Shown piece by piece: positions 1-9,128 of a stretch of 64,000 nucleotides of DNA (the first letter of the stretch is position 1; each line of letters opens with the position of its first letter). Under the pieces are notes generated by a model that was not told where the DNA came from, did not search any database, and worked only from the letters and a program-made list of their open reading frames with translations. This DNA is from Roseiarcus sp963823165. Its GTDB lineage: Bacteria > Pseudomonadota > Alphaproteobacteria > Rhizobiales > Beijerinckiaceae. The position numbers were made by a program, and so were the translations under genes. Location of the stretch: NCBI GenBank assembly GCA_963823165.1, contig CAWGKV010000044.1, positions 62,001 through 126,000 of the forward strand. Direction: 5' to 3'.

Positions 1-18
1 TTCTCATGAACCGAGCCC

Positions 19-258
19 ATGGACGAACTTGTCCAATTCTTCTCGCTGAGGCTTGTCGACCTGCTCGACGCGGCCTTTCAAGCACCGCTGTGGAAGCTTG
101 TCGGATGGGTGATCGCCACGACGCTCTCGACCGTGATGATCACGAGTCTGACGTCTTCCTTCGGCGAGAGGCTGAAGGTGGCGGTCTACTTCGGGCTCGG
201 GCTGATCGCTTTCGTCGAAATCTTCCGACCGGTCGACTGGAGCATGTTCTTCGGCTGA
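19..258 (+). CDS. Small membrane protein, unknown function
   Basis: A 79-residue protein with two hydrophobic stretches, roughly residues 24-45 (LVGWVIATTLSTVMI) and 54-68 (VAVYFGLGLIAFVEIF), joined by a short polar turn containing FGERLK, so two membrane helices are likely. I do not recognise a family. It lies at the window edge, so its operon partners may be upstream; the next supported gene is almost 700 bases downstream. There is no strong ribosome binding site before the chosen ATG. The coding call rests on length and the membrane-like composition only. Confidence 0.5.
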   Translation: MDELVQFFSLRLVDLLDAAFQAPLWKLVGWVIATTLSTVMITSLTSSFGERLKVAVYFGLGLIAFVEIFRPVDWSMFFG

Positions 259-945
259 ATGGCGGCGGGATGTCTCACGGCATCGCCATGGGCCTGCTCG
301 GCGGTAAGAGGAACGGCGGGGGCTGTCCTACGATGAGCCTCGGGAAGAAGACGGAAGGACGCGGCTTGGCCGAGCGACCTCGCCAGTGGGCGCAGACTAC
401 GCAGAGCGCCCGCAGCTGAATTCCATAACGAGCCGGGTCGAGCGTGCCGAAGAATTTACGTTTGGGCGCCCGCACGTGCTGCATCGTTCACAGCGGGACC
501 AGGAAGGGCCGCCCTCGCAGGACGATCTGGCTGACGAACAGATTTTGGCATCGCCCTCCCGTGAGAGAATTGACCGACCTGCGCCTTGAGGCCAGAGAAC
601 TTCGAAGCAGCTCAAACATTGCTGAGCCATGGTGAGGTCGGCTTTGCCTTTAAATGGGCACTGAATCGATACACCAACAGGAGGGTCTTTCGACCCGGCC
701 CGACCCGTGTCCGACGGGACGGCGCATGGGCCGAGACGGAGGTTTTGAGGGGTAACGTCAGTTTCGCCGCGTGGAAGGACCCGCATGTCTACGCCGGCGC
801 CTGCGCCAGGGCGGCCCATTGAAGCAGGACGCCGAGGTCGCACAGAATGCAATCAGATCACCGAGCACTGCGTTGCAGGGGGGCTAGCGATTGATCCTCG
901 GCTGGGATTGGAGTAGCCACACCGCCTGCACATGGGGGAATTGGA
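259..945. other. Stretch without a recognisable gene
   Basis: About 690 bases with only short open frames on both strands, none with a recognisable motif or good ribosome binding site. It may be a decayed gene or the promoter region of the ACP-lux operon that follows. I see no clear insertion sequence or tandem repeat in it. Confidence 0.5.
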
Positions 946-1185
946 ATGGACCTAAGAGAAGAGCTGTTGAAATGCTTTTCAGAGGCGCTGGAGATAAAAG
1001 GTGAAGTCGACACCAGGACTTTGATATATCGCGAATATCCGACCTGGACGTCCTTGGCTCATATGGCGTTGGTTGCGATCATCGAAACCGATTTGGAAAT
1101 CACGCTCGAAACTGACGATATACTTGCGATGAGCACCTTCGACAAAGCCCTGGATATTGTTAAGAAATATCGGCCGGAGCCCTAA
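946..1185 (+). CDS. Acyl carrier protein
   Basis: A 79-residue acidic, helical protein of the acyl carrier family. The phosphopantetheine attachment serine is most likely Ser36 in PTWTSLAHMALV, which stands where typical carriers have DSL followed by a hydrophobic helix. A purine-rich GGGGGAA lies just before the ATG. It is the first gene of a same-strand run with an acyl-AMP ligase, a LuxE-like protein and a LuxC-like protein, so it probably carries the acyl group those enzymes load and reduce. It is too divergent to be the housekeeping AcpP, which would have the canonical DSLD motif. The specific acyl chain cannot be told from sequence. Confidence 0.85.
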   Translation: MDLREELLKCFSEALEIKGEVDTRTLIYREYPTWTSLAHMALVAIIETDLEITLETDDILAMSTFDKALDIVKKYRPEP

Positions 1186-1235
1186 ATCGGCCACGCTTTC
1201 CACGAGTTTGACCTGCGCCAAAAGATCTACCTGAT

Positions 1236-2732
1236 GTGGCCGATGCCGCCAACCCGATCCCTGGAGTCCGGAGCCGCATGCCAACGTCCGACGCCTTGTG
1301 CCGCGGCCTTCTGCCGATGCTTGCGAGCCGGGAAATGGCGGCGTGCTTGTTCGACGGTCGCCGAGGAACCTGGGTGTCCAGAAATCAGGTCCGCAGCCGT
1401 GCAGCGGAATTCGGGGCTGCACTGCCGGCTGCAACGCGGTCATTGTTATTCATCCGCGCCGCCAATCACGTATCTACAGTGATCGCCTTCCTTGGAGCCT
1501 GCGCCGCCGGACACGCGGCATTGCTGGTCGATCCCGCGACGGGCGCCCGCGCAATAAACCGTCTCATTGAAGCGTATCGACCCGAATTCATTGTCTGTTC
1601 CGATCCTTCCGATCAATGGGCCCCCGAGGCAGGGGACTGGAAGAGGCTTCAAACGAGAGAAGGAGATGTTTGGCGCCGCGAGCGCGCTGGCGTCAACTCC
1701 GTCGAGATCGAACCGAACTTGCTCTTGCTCTTGTCGACTTCAGGAACCACAGGCAGCCAAAAGTTCGTCCGCTTGTCGGCAGATGCCGTGCGAACGAACG
1801 CTCACCAAATCGCTCACGCGCTATCGATTGCGCCGGAAGATGTTGCGGCCGGTCATTTGCCGATCCACTATTCCTACGGGCTGTCGGTAATAACGTCTCA
1901 CCTTGTGCGGGGGGGTGCGATTGCCTTGATCGAGGGAACGATAACCGAGCAGGCTTTCTGGAAGAAAGTTGAGTTCGCCGGGTGCACCCATTTCCCTGGG
2001 GTACCCTTTCACTACACGGCGCTGGCGCGACTCTCCATTACTAAACTTGTCCCTGCATCGGTTAAGACTTTTACCCAGGCGGGCGGCGCGCTCGACCCAC
2101 GCATTCAGTTGGCGATACACAAAGAAGTTCTTGCTCGCGCTGGCCGGTTGTACGTGATGTATGGGCAGACCGAAGCAGCGCCTCGAATCACGACGCTGCC
2201 AAGCGACCGCCTGCAGGACAAACTCGGTTCGGTAGGCTGCGCGCTCAGCGGCGGGCGCATCCTCATCCAGGACGATAGCGGTAGGGTCGTCGCGCCCGAG
2301 ACCATCGGCAACGTGGTGTATGAAGGGCCGAACGTCATGATGGGCTACGCGGAAAACCGGTCCGACTTGGCCCGTGGCGACGACGCCGGCGGACGCCTTG
2401 TGACGGGCGATCTTGGCCGGCTTGACGCTGATGGCTATCTCTATCTTGCCGGTCGCACCAAACGCTTTGCCAAGTTGTTCGGGTTAAGGCTGAGCTTGGA
2501 CGAAGTCGAGCTCCGTCTCGCGGAATGTTGTGAAGTTATCGCCCTTGATAATGGCGAGACCATTGTCATTTTGCATGAGAGCCTGTCGCAGACCCGATTG
2601 AAAGAGGCGGTGCGACAGATCTCCTTGGAATACAATATCCCGTCCACAAGCTTTCGATTGAGAAATGTCAGTTCGTTGCCTCGGAAGGTCAGCGGTAAAT
2701 TCGACTACGCGAAAGCCAGAGAGTTGCTTTGA
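1236..2732 (+). CDS. Acyl-AMP ligase (AMP-binding enzyme, ANL superfamily)
   Basis: A 498-residue adenylate-forming enzyme. Visible family motifs are the phosphate-binding loop LLLLSTSGTTGSQK (about residue 165), YGQTEAAPR (about residue 310), and the TGDLGRLDADGYLYLAGR hinge region near the C-terminus with a following lysine-rich stretch. It should activate a carboxylic acid with ATP and pass it to a thiol, presumably the phosphopantetheine of the carrier encoded just upstream. The GTG start used here is the longest; an ATG at 1278 with GGAG four bases upstream is an equally good start. The stop codon overlaps the next start (TGATG), so it is translationally coupled to the LuxE-like gene. 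Confidence 0.85.
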   Translation: MADAANPIPGVRSRMPTSDALCRGLLPMLASREMAACLFDGRRGTWVSRNQVRSRAAEFGAALPAATRSLLFIRAANHVSTVIAFLGACAAGHAALLVDPATGARAINRLIEAYRPEFIVCSDPSDQWAPEAGDWKRLQTREGDVWRRERAGVNSVEIEPNLLLLLSTSGTTGSQKFVRLSADAVRTNAHQIAHALSIAPEDVAAGHLPIHYSYGLSVITSHLVRGGAIALIEGTITEQAFWKKVEFAGCTHFPGVPFHYTALARLSITKLVPASVKTFTQAGGALDPRIQLAIHKEVLARAGRLYVMYGQTEAAPRITTLPSDRLQDKLGSVGCALSGGRILIQDDSGRVVAPETIGNVVYEGPNVMMGYAENRSDLARGDDAGGRLVTGDLGRLDADGYLYLAGRTKRFAKLFGLRLSLDEVELRLAECCEVIALDNGETIVILHESLSQTRLKEAVRQISLEYNIPSTSFRLRNVSSLPRKVSGKFDYAKARELL

Positions 2733-3790
2733 TGTTTGATAAATTGCTGAAGGCTGCCCCATATGCAATCCCTTCAGCAGAGAAGGAATCTTTGTTGCTT
2801 GAAGGCCTGAATGAACTTACGCAGCACCATTACGTCCGATGCGCGGAGTATCGCCGCATCGTCGACGTCATGTGGAATGGATTGCGCAGCTTTGAGACCG
2901 TTGCAGACGTTCCGTATATCCCCGTTGGGTTGTTCAAGGAACTTGACCTCGTGTCGACGACCACTCCCTCAATTGTTCTGCATTCCAGTGGAACCACCGG
3001 GCAAGTTCCAAGCAGAATTCAGCTGGATCCTAATACGGCCGACCGTCAGGCGCGGGCGCTCGTGCAGACGTTCATTCCCATTCTCGGGAGAAACCGGCTC
3101 CCGTTTCTTGTAATCGACGCGCGTTCCACCATACTGAACCAGAGAGCACTTTCGGCCCGAGGCGCTGGCGTCTTGGGCATGATGAAATTCGGCACCGCCA
3201 CCACGTTTTGTCTCGACAGCAGCATGACGCTGGACGTCGCCGCGATCCGAAATTTCGTACAAAGGCACGGAACCTCCCGCTTCTTGATCTTTGGGTTCAC
3301 CTTCCTCGTATGGACCAAACTCTACGACGCTTTTCATGATGGGGAACTCGATCTCTCGAAAGCAGTTCTGATCCATTCCGGGGGCTGGAAGCGGATGGAA
3401 GCCCAAAAGGTCTCGAACGAGACATTTCGTGCGGCCATGCGCCGTAGGTTTAATCTTGCGGAAATTTACAACTTCTACGGTTTCGTCGAACAGATCGGAT
3501 CGGTATTTGTCGAGGGGGAGGACGGCTTGCTTTACGCCCCGAACTTTGCCGATGTAATCGTCCGCCGCCCTGACACGTGGGAACCGGCCGGTCTCGGAGA
3601 GGAAGGCGTTATTCAGGTTGTGTCCCTTTTGCCTACCTCCTATCCGGGTCACAGCGTCTTGACCGAGGATTGGGGATACGTCGCCGCGGTGGATGCGGGC
3701 GTGGGAGGTCGCCTTGGGAAGGGCATCCGCGTGCTTGGTCGGATCCCGAAATCAGAATTGCGGGGCTGCAGCGATGTCATCGCGGCTTAG
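2732..3790 (+). CDS. LuxE-family acyl-protein synthetase
   Basis: A 352-residue protein of the LuxE (acyl-protein synthetase) family. It has the AMP-forming signature LHSSGTTGQVPSR (about residues 88-100), YNFYGFVEQIG in the middle, and a C-terminus ending IPKSELRGCSDVIAA. In bacterial bioluminescence LuxE activates a fatty acid and transfers it to its own cysteine near the C-terminus before handing it to LuxC; Cys346 here is in the matching place. With a separate acyl-AMP ligase and carrier protein upstream, the acyl donor may be acyl-ACP rather than a free acid; that is inference. The ATG overlaps the upstream stop by one base, and luxC follows 35 bases downstream. Confidence 0.85.
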   Translation: MFDKLLKAAPYAIPSAEKESLLLEGLNELTQHHYVRCAEYRRIVDVMWNGLRSFETVADVPYIPVGLFKELDLVSTTTPSIVLHSSGTTGQVPSRIQLDPNTADRQARALVQTFIPILGRNRLPFLVIDARSTILNQRALSARGAGVLGMMKFGTATTFCLDSSMTLDVAAIRNFVQRHGTSRFLIFGFTFLVWTKLYDAFHDGELDLSKAVLIHSGGWKRMEAQKVSNETFRAAMRRRFNLAEIYNFYGFVEQIGSVFVEGEDGLLYAPNFADVIVRRPDTWEPAGLGEEGVIQVVSLLPTSYPGHSVLTEDWGYVAAVDAGVGGRLGKGIRVLGRIPKSELRGCSDVIAA

Positions 3791-3825
3791 GCGTCAGCTC
3801 AGATCAGCGCGGTTGTAGTCACACG

Positions 3826-5052
3826 ATGTCGACTTTCAACGTCGTCCGATCTGCCCGAGGCTCGAAGCCCATTGACGCGAGAGACTTGTATTCGCAGCTG
3901 GAAGCCGCTCGCCTCGGGGTGGGCGTTCCCTTTTCCGAAGACCGGATCGCGCTGGCGGCTGCCGTCAGCGCCCAACTGATAAAGTCCAAGCGTATCGCTG
4001 AAAACCCCGCAGCGGCCTATTTCGCGTTTTGGATACGGAAAGCCGCCCTCGAGCGGCTTTCAGAAAGCTTTCAATCTGGCCTCCCGAGCGGCTGCATCTC
4101 AGGGCCGCGCGGTCTCGTCTTCCACCTGCCGCCACAAAACGTCGAAACTATCTTTCTTTATTCATGGATCATCGCTTACCTTACCGGCAACGCGAACTTG
4201 GTCCGCCTCCCTTCGGTCATCTCATCGACCATTCAGGAGATTATAGGACAGATTATCGATGAGTTGACGAGGCGTGGCGACAATTCTCAGTATTTCGTCC
4301 ACTATCCCGCGGAAAACGAATTGAACGCACGGCTGTGCGCGCTTTCGGACGCTCGAATAGTCTGGGGCGGCGACGCCAAGGTGGCCGCGTTCGCGGAATT
4401 GCCTTTGCGAAGCGGGGGCAAATCCATATGGTTTGGCGACCGCTTCTCCTTCGCGGTGCTACGCGGCACCGCGCTTGTCGGGCTCGCGCCCCGTTCGCGA
4501 GTCGAATTAGCGAACCGTCTTTGTAACGATGTTTTCATATTCGACCAGATGGCCTGCTCGTCGCCGCACATCATTTACGTGATTGGCAAACCGGAGGAAA
4601 GCTCGTCCGCTGTAAGCGCCTTGCTCGAGGAAGTTGCGGCGGCCGCGCAAGCGAAAGGCATCGAAGTGGCGACTAGCCAAGCCTTGCGAAAGATGGTCAC
4701 GGCCAACAAGATGGTTGGTTTGGGCGAGGCGAAATCCGTAGCGACGCTATCGAACGCTCTGATGGCCATTCAAGTGGATGACTCGCGCCGGACCGAGACG
4801 CGCGTCGGCGGCGGCTTTCTACAGGTCTGTTACATCGATCAACTCGACGCGTTACGCAAGCAGGCCAGGGAGCACGACCAGACGATGACCTATTTCGGCT
4901 TTGAACGAGCCGAGCTTGAAGCGCTGTTTCCGTTGTGTACGCCGTTGGGGCTGACGCGCGTCGTGCCGGTGGGCGAGGCGCTCAATTTCGACACGGTGTG
5001 GGACGGCTACGACCTTCCCCGTGAATTGACGAGGGTGATTCGCATTGCCTGA
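3826..5052 (+). CDS. LuxC-family acyl-CoA/acyl-protein reductase
   Basis: A 408-residue member of the LuxC family, an aldehyde-dehydrogenase-fold enzyme that reduces a thioester-bound acyl group to an aldehyde with NADPH. The catalytic cysteine is Cys244 in FDQMACSSPHIIY, matching the QxACSSP motif of LuxC. Segments typical of the fold include FHLPPQNVETIF and GNANLVRLPS in the cofactor-binding part. The open frame extends upstream into the LuxE gene, but the ATG at 3826 gives the family-like N-terminus. It ends the ACP-ligase-LuxE-LuxC run. No luxA, luxB or luxD is in the window, so the aldehyde is not for light here. Confidence 0.87.
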   Translation: MSTFNVVRSARGSKPIDARDLYSQLEAARLGVGVPFSEDRIALAAAVSAQLIKSKRIAENPAAAYFAFWIRKAALERLSESFQSGLPSGCISGPRGLVFHLPPQNVETIFLYSWIIAYLTGNANLVRLPSVISSTIQEIIGQIIDELTRRGDNSQYFVHYPAENELNARLCALSDARIVWGGDAKVAAFAELPLRSGGKSIWFGDRFSFAVLRGTALVGLAPRSRVELANRLCNDVFIFDQMACSSPHIIYVIGKPEESSSAVSALLEEVAAAAQAKGIEVATSQALRKMVTANKMVGLGEAKSVATLSNALMAIQVDDSRRTETRVGGGFLQVCYIDQLDALRKQAREHDQTMTYFGFERAELEALFPLCTPLGLTRVVPVGEALNFDTVWDGYDLPRELTRVIRIA

Positions 5053-5141
5053 GACGTCTGCGCGTCAGTTCGACTCGGATCGACCTAAGAGCTGACGAGC
5101 GTTGCGGCCGAAGGATGGAAGGCCTGCGGGAGGGGGCGAGA

Positions 5142-7556
5142 ATGACGTCGCACTATCGGGTCGTGGTGATCGGCGGCGGCGTGGTGGGCGCCTCGGTTCT
5201 TTACCATCTTGCGAAATTTGGCTGGACCGACGTCGCGCTGGTGGAGCGCTCCATCCTGACGGCAGGCTCGTCATGGCATGCAGCGGGCGGATTTCACGCG
5301 CTCAACGCCAACCCGAATATGGCGATCCTGCAGGCCTATACGATCGACCTCCTCAAGGAAGTCGAAACCGAGTCCGGCCAGTCGATCGGCATGCACATGA
5401 CCGGCGGCATTCACGTGGCGTCGGCCCCGGAGCGCTGGGAGTGGCTGCAGTCGTCCTACCGCCGCTTCCAGGCGATCGGCATCGAGGACGTGCGCCTGTT
5501 GGCGCCCGAGGAAATCCAAGCGCGTTGCCCGATCATCAACATCGACGGCGTGCTCGGAGGCATGTGGGCCGACCGCGAGGGCTACGTCGACACGACCGGC
5601 ACGGTCTGGGCCTACGCCGGCGCGGCGAAAAAGCGCGGCGCAACGGTGATCGAGCACAACAGGGTCCTCGAACTCAACCAACGTCCCGACCGGACCTGGG
5701 ACGTCGTCGCCGAGAAGGGAACCATCAACGCCCAGCACGTGGTCAACGCCGGCGGCCTCTGGGCCAAACAGGTTGGCCGGATGATTGAACTCGATCTGCC
5801 GGTGTCCCCGCTCGAACACCACTACCTCATTACCGAACCAATCCCCGAAGTCGCGGCGATGAAGACCGAAATGCCGATGGTCGTCGACCTCGAAGGCTAC
5901 ACCTACATGCGCCAGGACCAGAAGGGGATGCTGGTCGGCATCTATGAAACGCGCCCGCAACACTGGTCGATGGACGGGGCGCCATGGGATTATGGCGTCG
6001 AGCTTCTTCAGGAGAACATCGAGCGCATCTCGGAGGAGCTCGAACTCGTCCACCGCCGCTATCCGGTTTTGGAGAGGGCCGGAATCCGCAAATGGGTCAA
6101 CGGGGCTTTCACCTTTTCTCCCGATGGGAATCCGCTCGTCGGTCCGGTCGCGGGGAAGCCGGGCTACTGGCTCGCCTGCGGCGTGATGGCCGGGTTCCTT
6201 CAGGGCGGAGGGGTCGGGAAGGCGCTCGCCGAATGGATGATCCGAGGGGAAACGACAGAAGACGTCTACGGCCTCGACATCGCCCGCTACGGCGCCTACG
6301 CGTCCAACCGGGAATACGTCCGGCAGACCACCGGCGAGTTCTACGCGCGCAGGTTCGTGATGACGTATCCCAACGAGCAATTGCCCGCGGGACGCCCGCT
6401 GAAGACGACGCCGGCCTATGATGCGATGTCCACGGCCGGCTGTCAGTGGGGCAATTCCTGGGGCCTCGAGATCCCGCTCTACTTCGGCCCTCCCGGGTTC
6501 AAGGAAAAACCGACCCTGAAGCGCTCGAACGCCTTTCCCATCATCGGCGCGGAGTGTCGCGCGGTGCGCGAAGGGGTGGGACTCCTCGATATCGCGCCGT
6601 TCTCTCGCTATGAAGTGACCGGTCCGGAGGCCGAGCGCTGGCTCGACTGGCTCATGGCCGCTCGCCTTCCGAGGCCCGGACGGGCGAAGCTCGCTCCGAT
6701 GCTCTCCGAGACGGGTAGGCTCAAGGGCGACCTCACCGTCATCAACTGGGGCGACGGAACCTTCTGGATCGAGGGCTCCTATTACCTTCGACAGTGGCAT
6801 ATGCGCTGGTTCGCCGACCACGCTCGCGACGGCGCGTTTGTGCGCGACATTTCCGACGACGTGATCGGCTTTTCGCTGTCAGGGCCGAGGTCGCGGGAAT
6901 TGCTGGAGCGCGTGGCGCATGCGGATGTCTCGAACGCCGCGCTGCCGTTCATGGGAGCCGCCGTCCTCGACGTCGGCCTCGTTCGGGCGAAGGTCGCACG
7001 CCTGTCGGTCACGGGCGAACTCGGATATGAGATCAATTGCCGGGCGCTTGAACACGCCACGCTGCGCCGGATCCTGCTGGCGGCGGGCGCCGACCTCGGG
7101 GTCAGGGAATACGGCTACAACGCGCTTCTGTCGCTCAAACTCGAAAAGAGCTTCGGCATCTGGTCGGCCGAATTCACCCAGGCCTATACGCCCCGGATGA
7201 CTGGCATGGACCGATGGATCGCGTGGGACAAGGGCGATTTCGTCGGCCGCAAGCCGGCCCTCGACGAGCGGGACGGCCCGGACCCTTCGCATCGGCTCAT
7301 CACGCTGGAGGTGGAGGCGCTTGACGCTGACGCATCCGGCTACGAGCCGGTCTGGCGCGACGGAAAGAAGGTCGGGTTCGTCACCTCGGGCGGCTACGGG
7401 CACACGGTCGGAAGGAGCCTGGCGATGGCGCTGATCGCGCCGGAGGCGGCAGACGTCGGAAGCGAGCTTGCAGTCCACGTCGTCGGGGTCGAGCGCAAGG
7501 CGCGGGTCATCCCTCCCTCGCCGTATGATCCGGCCGGCAAGGCGATACGCGCGTGA
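5142..7556 (+). CDS. FAD-dependent dimethylglycine/sarcosine dehydrogenase-like protein with GcvT domain
   Basis: An 804-residue two-part protein. Residues 1-400 form an FAD-dependent amine dehydrogenase domain with the dinucleotide fold VVVIGGGVVGASVLYHL and the motif TAGSSWHAAGG, whose histidine is the covalent flavin site in dimethylglycine dehydrogenase. Residues 440-800 are a GcvT-like folate-binding domain (YEVTGPEAERWLDWL; VTGELGYEINC). The family demethylates N-methylated glycines and passes the one-carbon unit to tetrahydrofolate. The ATG used has GGGAGGGGG upstream; an upstream in-frame ATG at 5115 lacks this. A sarcosine-oxidase-beta-like gene follows 34 bases later. The exact amine substrate is not determined. 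Confidence 0.85.
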   Translation: MTSHYRVVVIGGGVVGASVLYHLAKFGWTDVALVERSILTAGSSWHAAGGFHALNANPNMAILQAYTIDLLKEVETESGQSIGMHMTGGIHVASAPERWEWLQSSYRRFQAIGIEDVRLLAPEEIQARCPIINIDGVLGGMWADREGYVDTTGTVWAYAGAAKKRGATVIEHNRVLELNQRPDRTWDVVAEKGTINAQHVVNAGGLWAKQVGRMIELDLPVSPLEHHYLITEPIPEVAAMKTEMPMVVDLEGYTYMRQDQKGMLVGIYETRPQHWSMDGAPWDYGVELLQENIERISEELELVHRRYPVLERAGIRKWVNGAFTFSPDGNPLVGPVAGKPGYWLACGVMAGFLQGGGVGKALAEWMIRGETTEDVYGLDIARYGAYASNREYVRQTTGEFYARRFVMTYPNEQLPAGRPLKTTPAYDAMSTAGCQWGNSWGLEIPLYFGPPGFKEKPTLKRSNAFPIIGAECRAVREGVGLLDIAPFSRYEVTGPEAERWLDWLMAARLPRPGRAKLAPMLSETGRLKGDLTVINWGDGTFWIEGSYYLRQWHMRWFADHARDGAFVRDISDDVIGFSLSGPRSRELLERVAHADVSNAALPFMGAAVLDVGLVRAKVARLSVTGELGYEINCRALEHATLRRILLAAGADLGVREYGYNALLSLKLEKSFGIWSAEFTQAYTPRMTGMDRWIAWDKGDFVGRKPALDERDGPDPSHRLITLEVEALDADASGYEPVWRDGKKVGFVTSGGYGHTVGRSLAMALIAPEAADVGSELAVHVVGVERKARVIPPSPYDPAGKAIRA

Positions 7557-7590
7557 CGAGCGCCGGACCTGACGCCCCCGAGGCCGGCCG

Positions 7591-8845
7591 ATGACCCCGC
7601 GTTATTCCGCGCTGAGGATTTTTCGCGAGGCTATTGGCGGCCACAAGGGCTGGACGCAGGCCTGGCGCAAGGCGAAGCCGAAGGAAGCCTACGATTTCGT
7701 GGTGATCGGCGGAGGCGGGCACGGCCTCGCGACCGCCTATTATCTGGCGAAGAACCACGGCCGCGCGCGCGTCGCCGTCATCGAGAAAGGCTGGCTCGGC
7801 GGCGGCAACACCGGGCGCAACACCACGATCGTGCGCTCGAACTATTTCTATCCCGAGTCCGTCGCCCTGTACGACCTGGCGCTGAGGCTCTACGAGGGCC
7901 TGTCGCGCGAGCTCAACTTCAACGTGATGCTGAGCCAGCGCGGCATTCTCAACATTTCGCACACCCCGGCCCAGCTCGAAATTGCCGCCCGGCTCACCAA
8001 CGCCATGCAGCTCAACGGGGTCGACGCGGAACTCTGGGGGCCGGACGAGATCCGCAAGCGCCTGCCGCTGATGACCCAGTCGCTCGAACTCGCGCTACCT
8101 GCCGAACGGCGGCGTCTGGCAGCGAAGAGGCGGGACCGCGCGGCACGACGCCGTCGCCTGGGGTTATGCCCGCGCCGCCGACGGCCTCGGGGTGGACATC
8201 GTCGAGAACTGCGAGGTCACCGGATTCGTCATACGGAACGGCGCCTGCGCCGGAGTGGAGACCACCCAAGGCGAAATCCGCGCCGAGGCGGTCGGAGTCG
8301 CCGTCGCCGGCCATTCTTCGCAACTGATGGCGAAGGCGGGCGTGAAACTGCCGATCCACTCCTACGCCCTGCAGGCGATGGTCAGCGAGCCGGTCAAGCC
8401 CTGTCTCGACATCGTCCTTCTCCATCTCGGGACGGGCGTCTATGCGAGCCAGTCGGACAAGGGCGAGATCGTGTTCGGCGGCGGCCTCGACCGCATACCC
8501 TCCTATGCTCAGCGCGGCAATCCGCCGATGCAGGAGATCGTCGTCTCCGGCCTGATCGAAATGTTCCCCGCCTTCGGGCAGCTGAAGCTGATGCGGCAAT
8601 GGGCCGGCATCGTCGACGTCGTGCCGGATTCCTCGCCGATCATCGGGCCATCGCCAATTCCGGGGATCTTCCTCAACTGCGGCTGGGGCACCGGCGGCTT
8701 CAAGGCCATCCCGGCCGGCGGCACGCTGCTCGCGCATCTGATGGCGACCGGCTCGCACCACCCGATCAGCCGCCCCTTCGACCTCGACCGTTTCGCCGCC
8801 GGCCGCCTGATCGACGAAGCCGCAGGCTCGGGAATCGCGCATTAG
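7591..8845 (+). pseudogene. soxB: Sarcosine oxidase beta-subunit-like flavoprotein, frameshifted
   Basis: The first part (about 168 residues) carries the FAD fold VVIGGGGHGLATAYYLAKNHG and GGGNTGRNTTIVRSNY, typical of SoxB of heterotetrameric sarcosine oxidase. Around 8095 the frame breaks; the continuation lies one frame over, reading YLPNGGVWQRRGGTARHDAVAWGY and ending 217 residues after 8192 with FGGGLDRIPSYAQRG and NCGWGTGGFKAIPAGG. One extra base (or two missing) explains it. The partner genes soxD, soxA and soxG, normally adjacent, are absent, which favours a decaying orphan; sequencing error is the alternative. The long open frame running on to 9123 after the break is a shadow. Confidence 0.8.
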
Positions 8846-9082
8846 GGTGTCGCCGCGGTTCCAGCGTATTTTCCAGCTGTTCCCTGCAGCGGCACTATTT
8901 CGTCAATACCTTGCGCTTTCGAAAATTTCGGCGGGAGAAGCCGCCAATTCCGGGCTCCGTCCGACAAAATCGCTCCCGGCGCCGTCGGTTCGCGCGTCTT
9001 TCGCCCGTTACCCTGGAGCACCAGAAAGAGACCACGCCAAAAGTCTTCGACCTGGCGCTTGGCGGCTGCTTTCGAAGATTGA

Positions 9083-9109
9083 GGACGCCGGCGGAGGCCG
9101 CCCGCGTCC
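9083..9109. terminator. Hairpin between convergent genes
   Basis: GGACGC pairs with GCGTCC around a GC-rich inner stem, followed on the plus strand by a pyrimidine-rich TTCCTGTTT. It lies between the convergent soxB remnant and the sugar-transporter binding protein, so it could end transcription from either side. The rest of the 280-base gap shows no gene. Confidence 0.45.
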
Positions 9110-9128
9110 TTCCTGTTTCATGATTGGA

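Noticed and set aside
397..852. Minus-strand frame of ~150 codons in the first gap
   Set aside because: No recognisable motif, no ribosome binding site, cysteine/arginine-rich composition of a random frame.
946..5052. Bioluminescence operon
   Set aside because: No luciferase subunits or luxD; only the reductase side is present.
8100..9123. Continuation of the soxB first frame past the break
   Set aside because: Arginine-rich nonsense; SoxB homology continues in the other frame.
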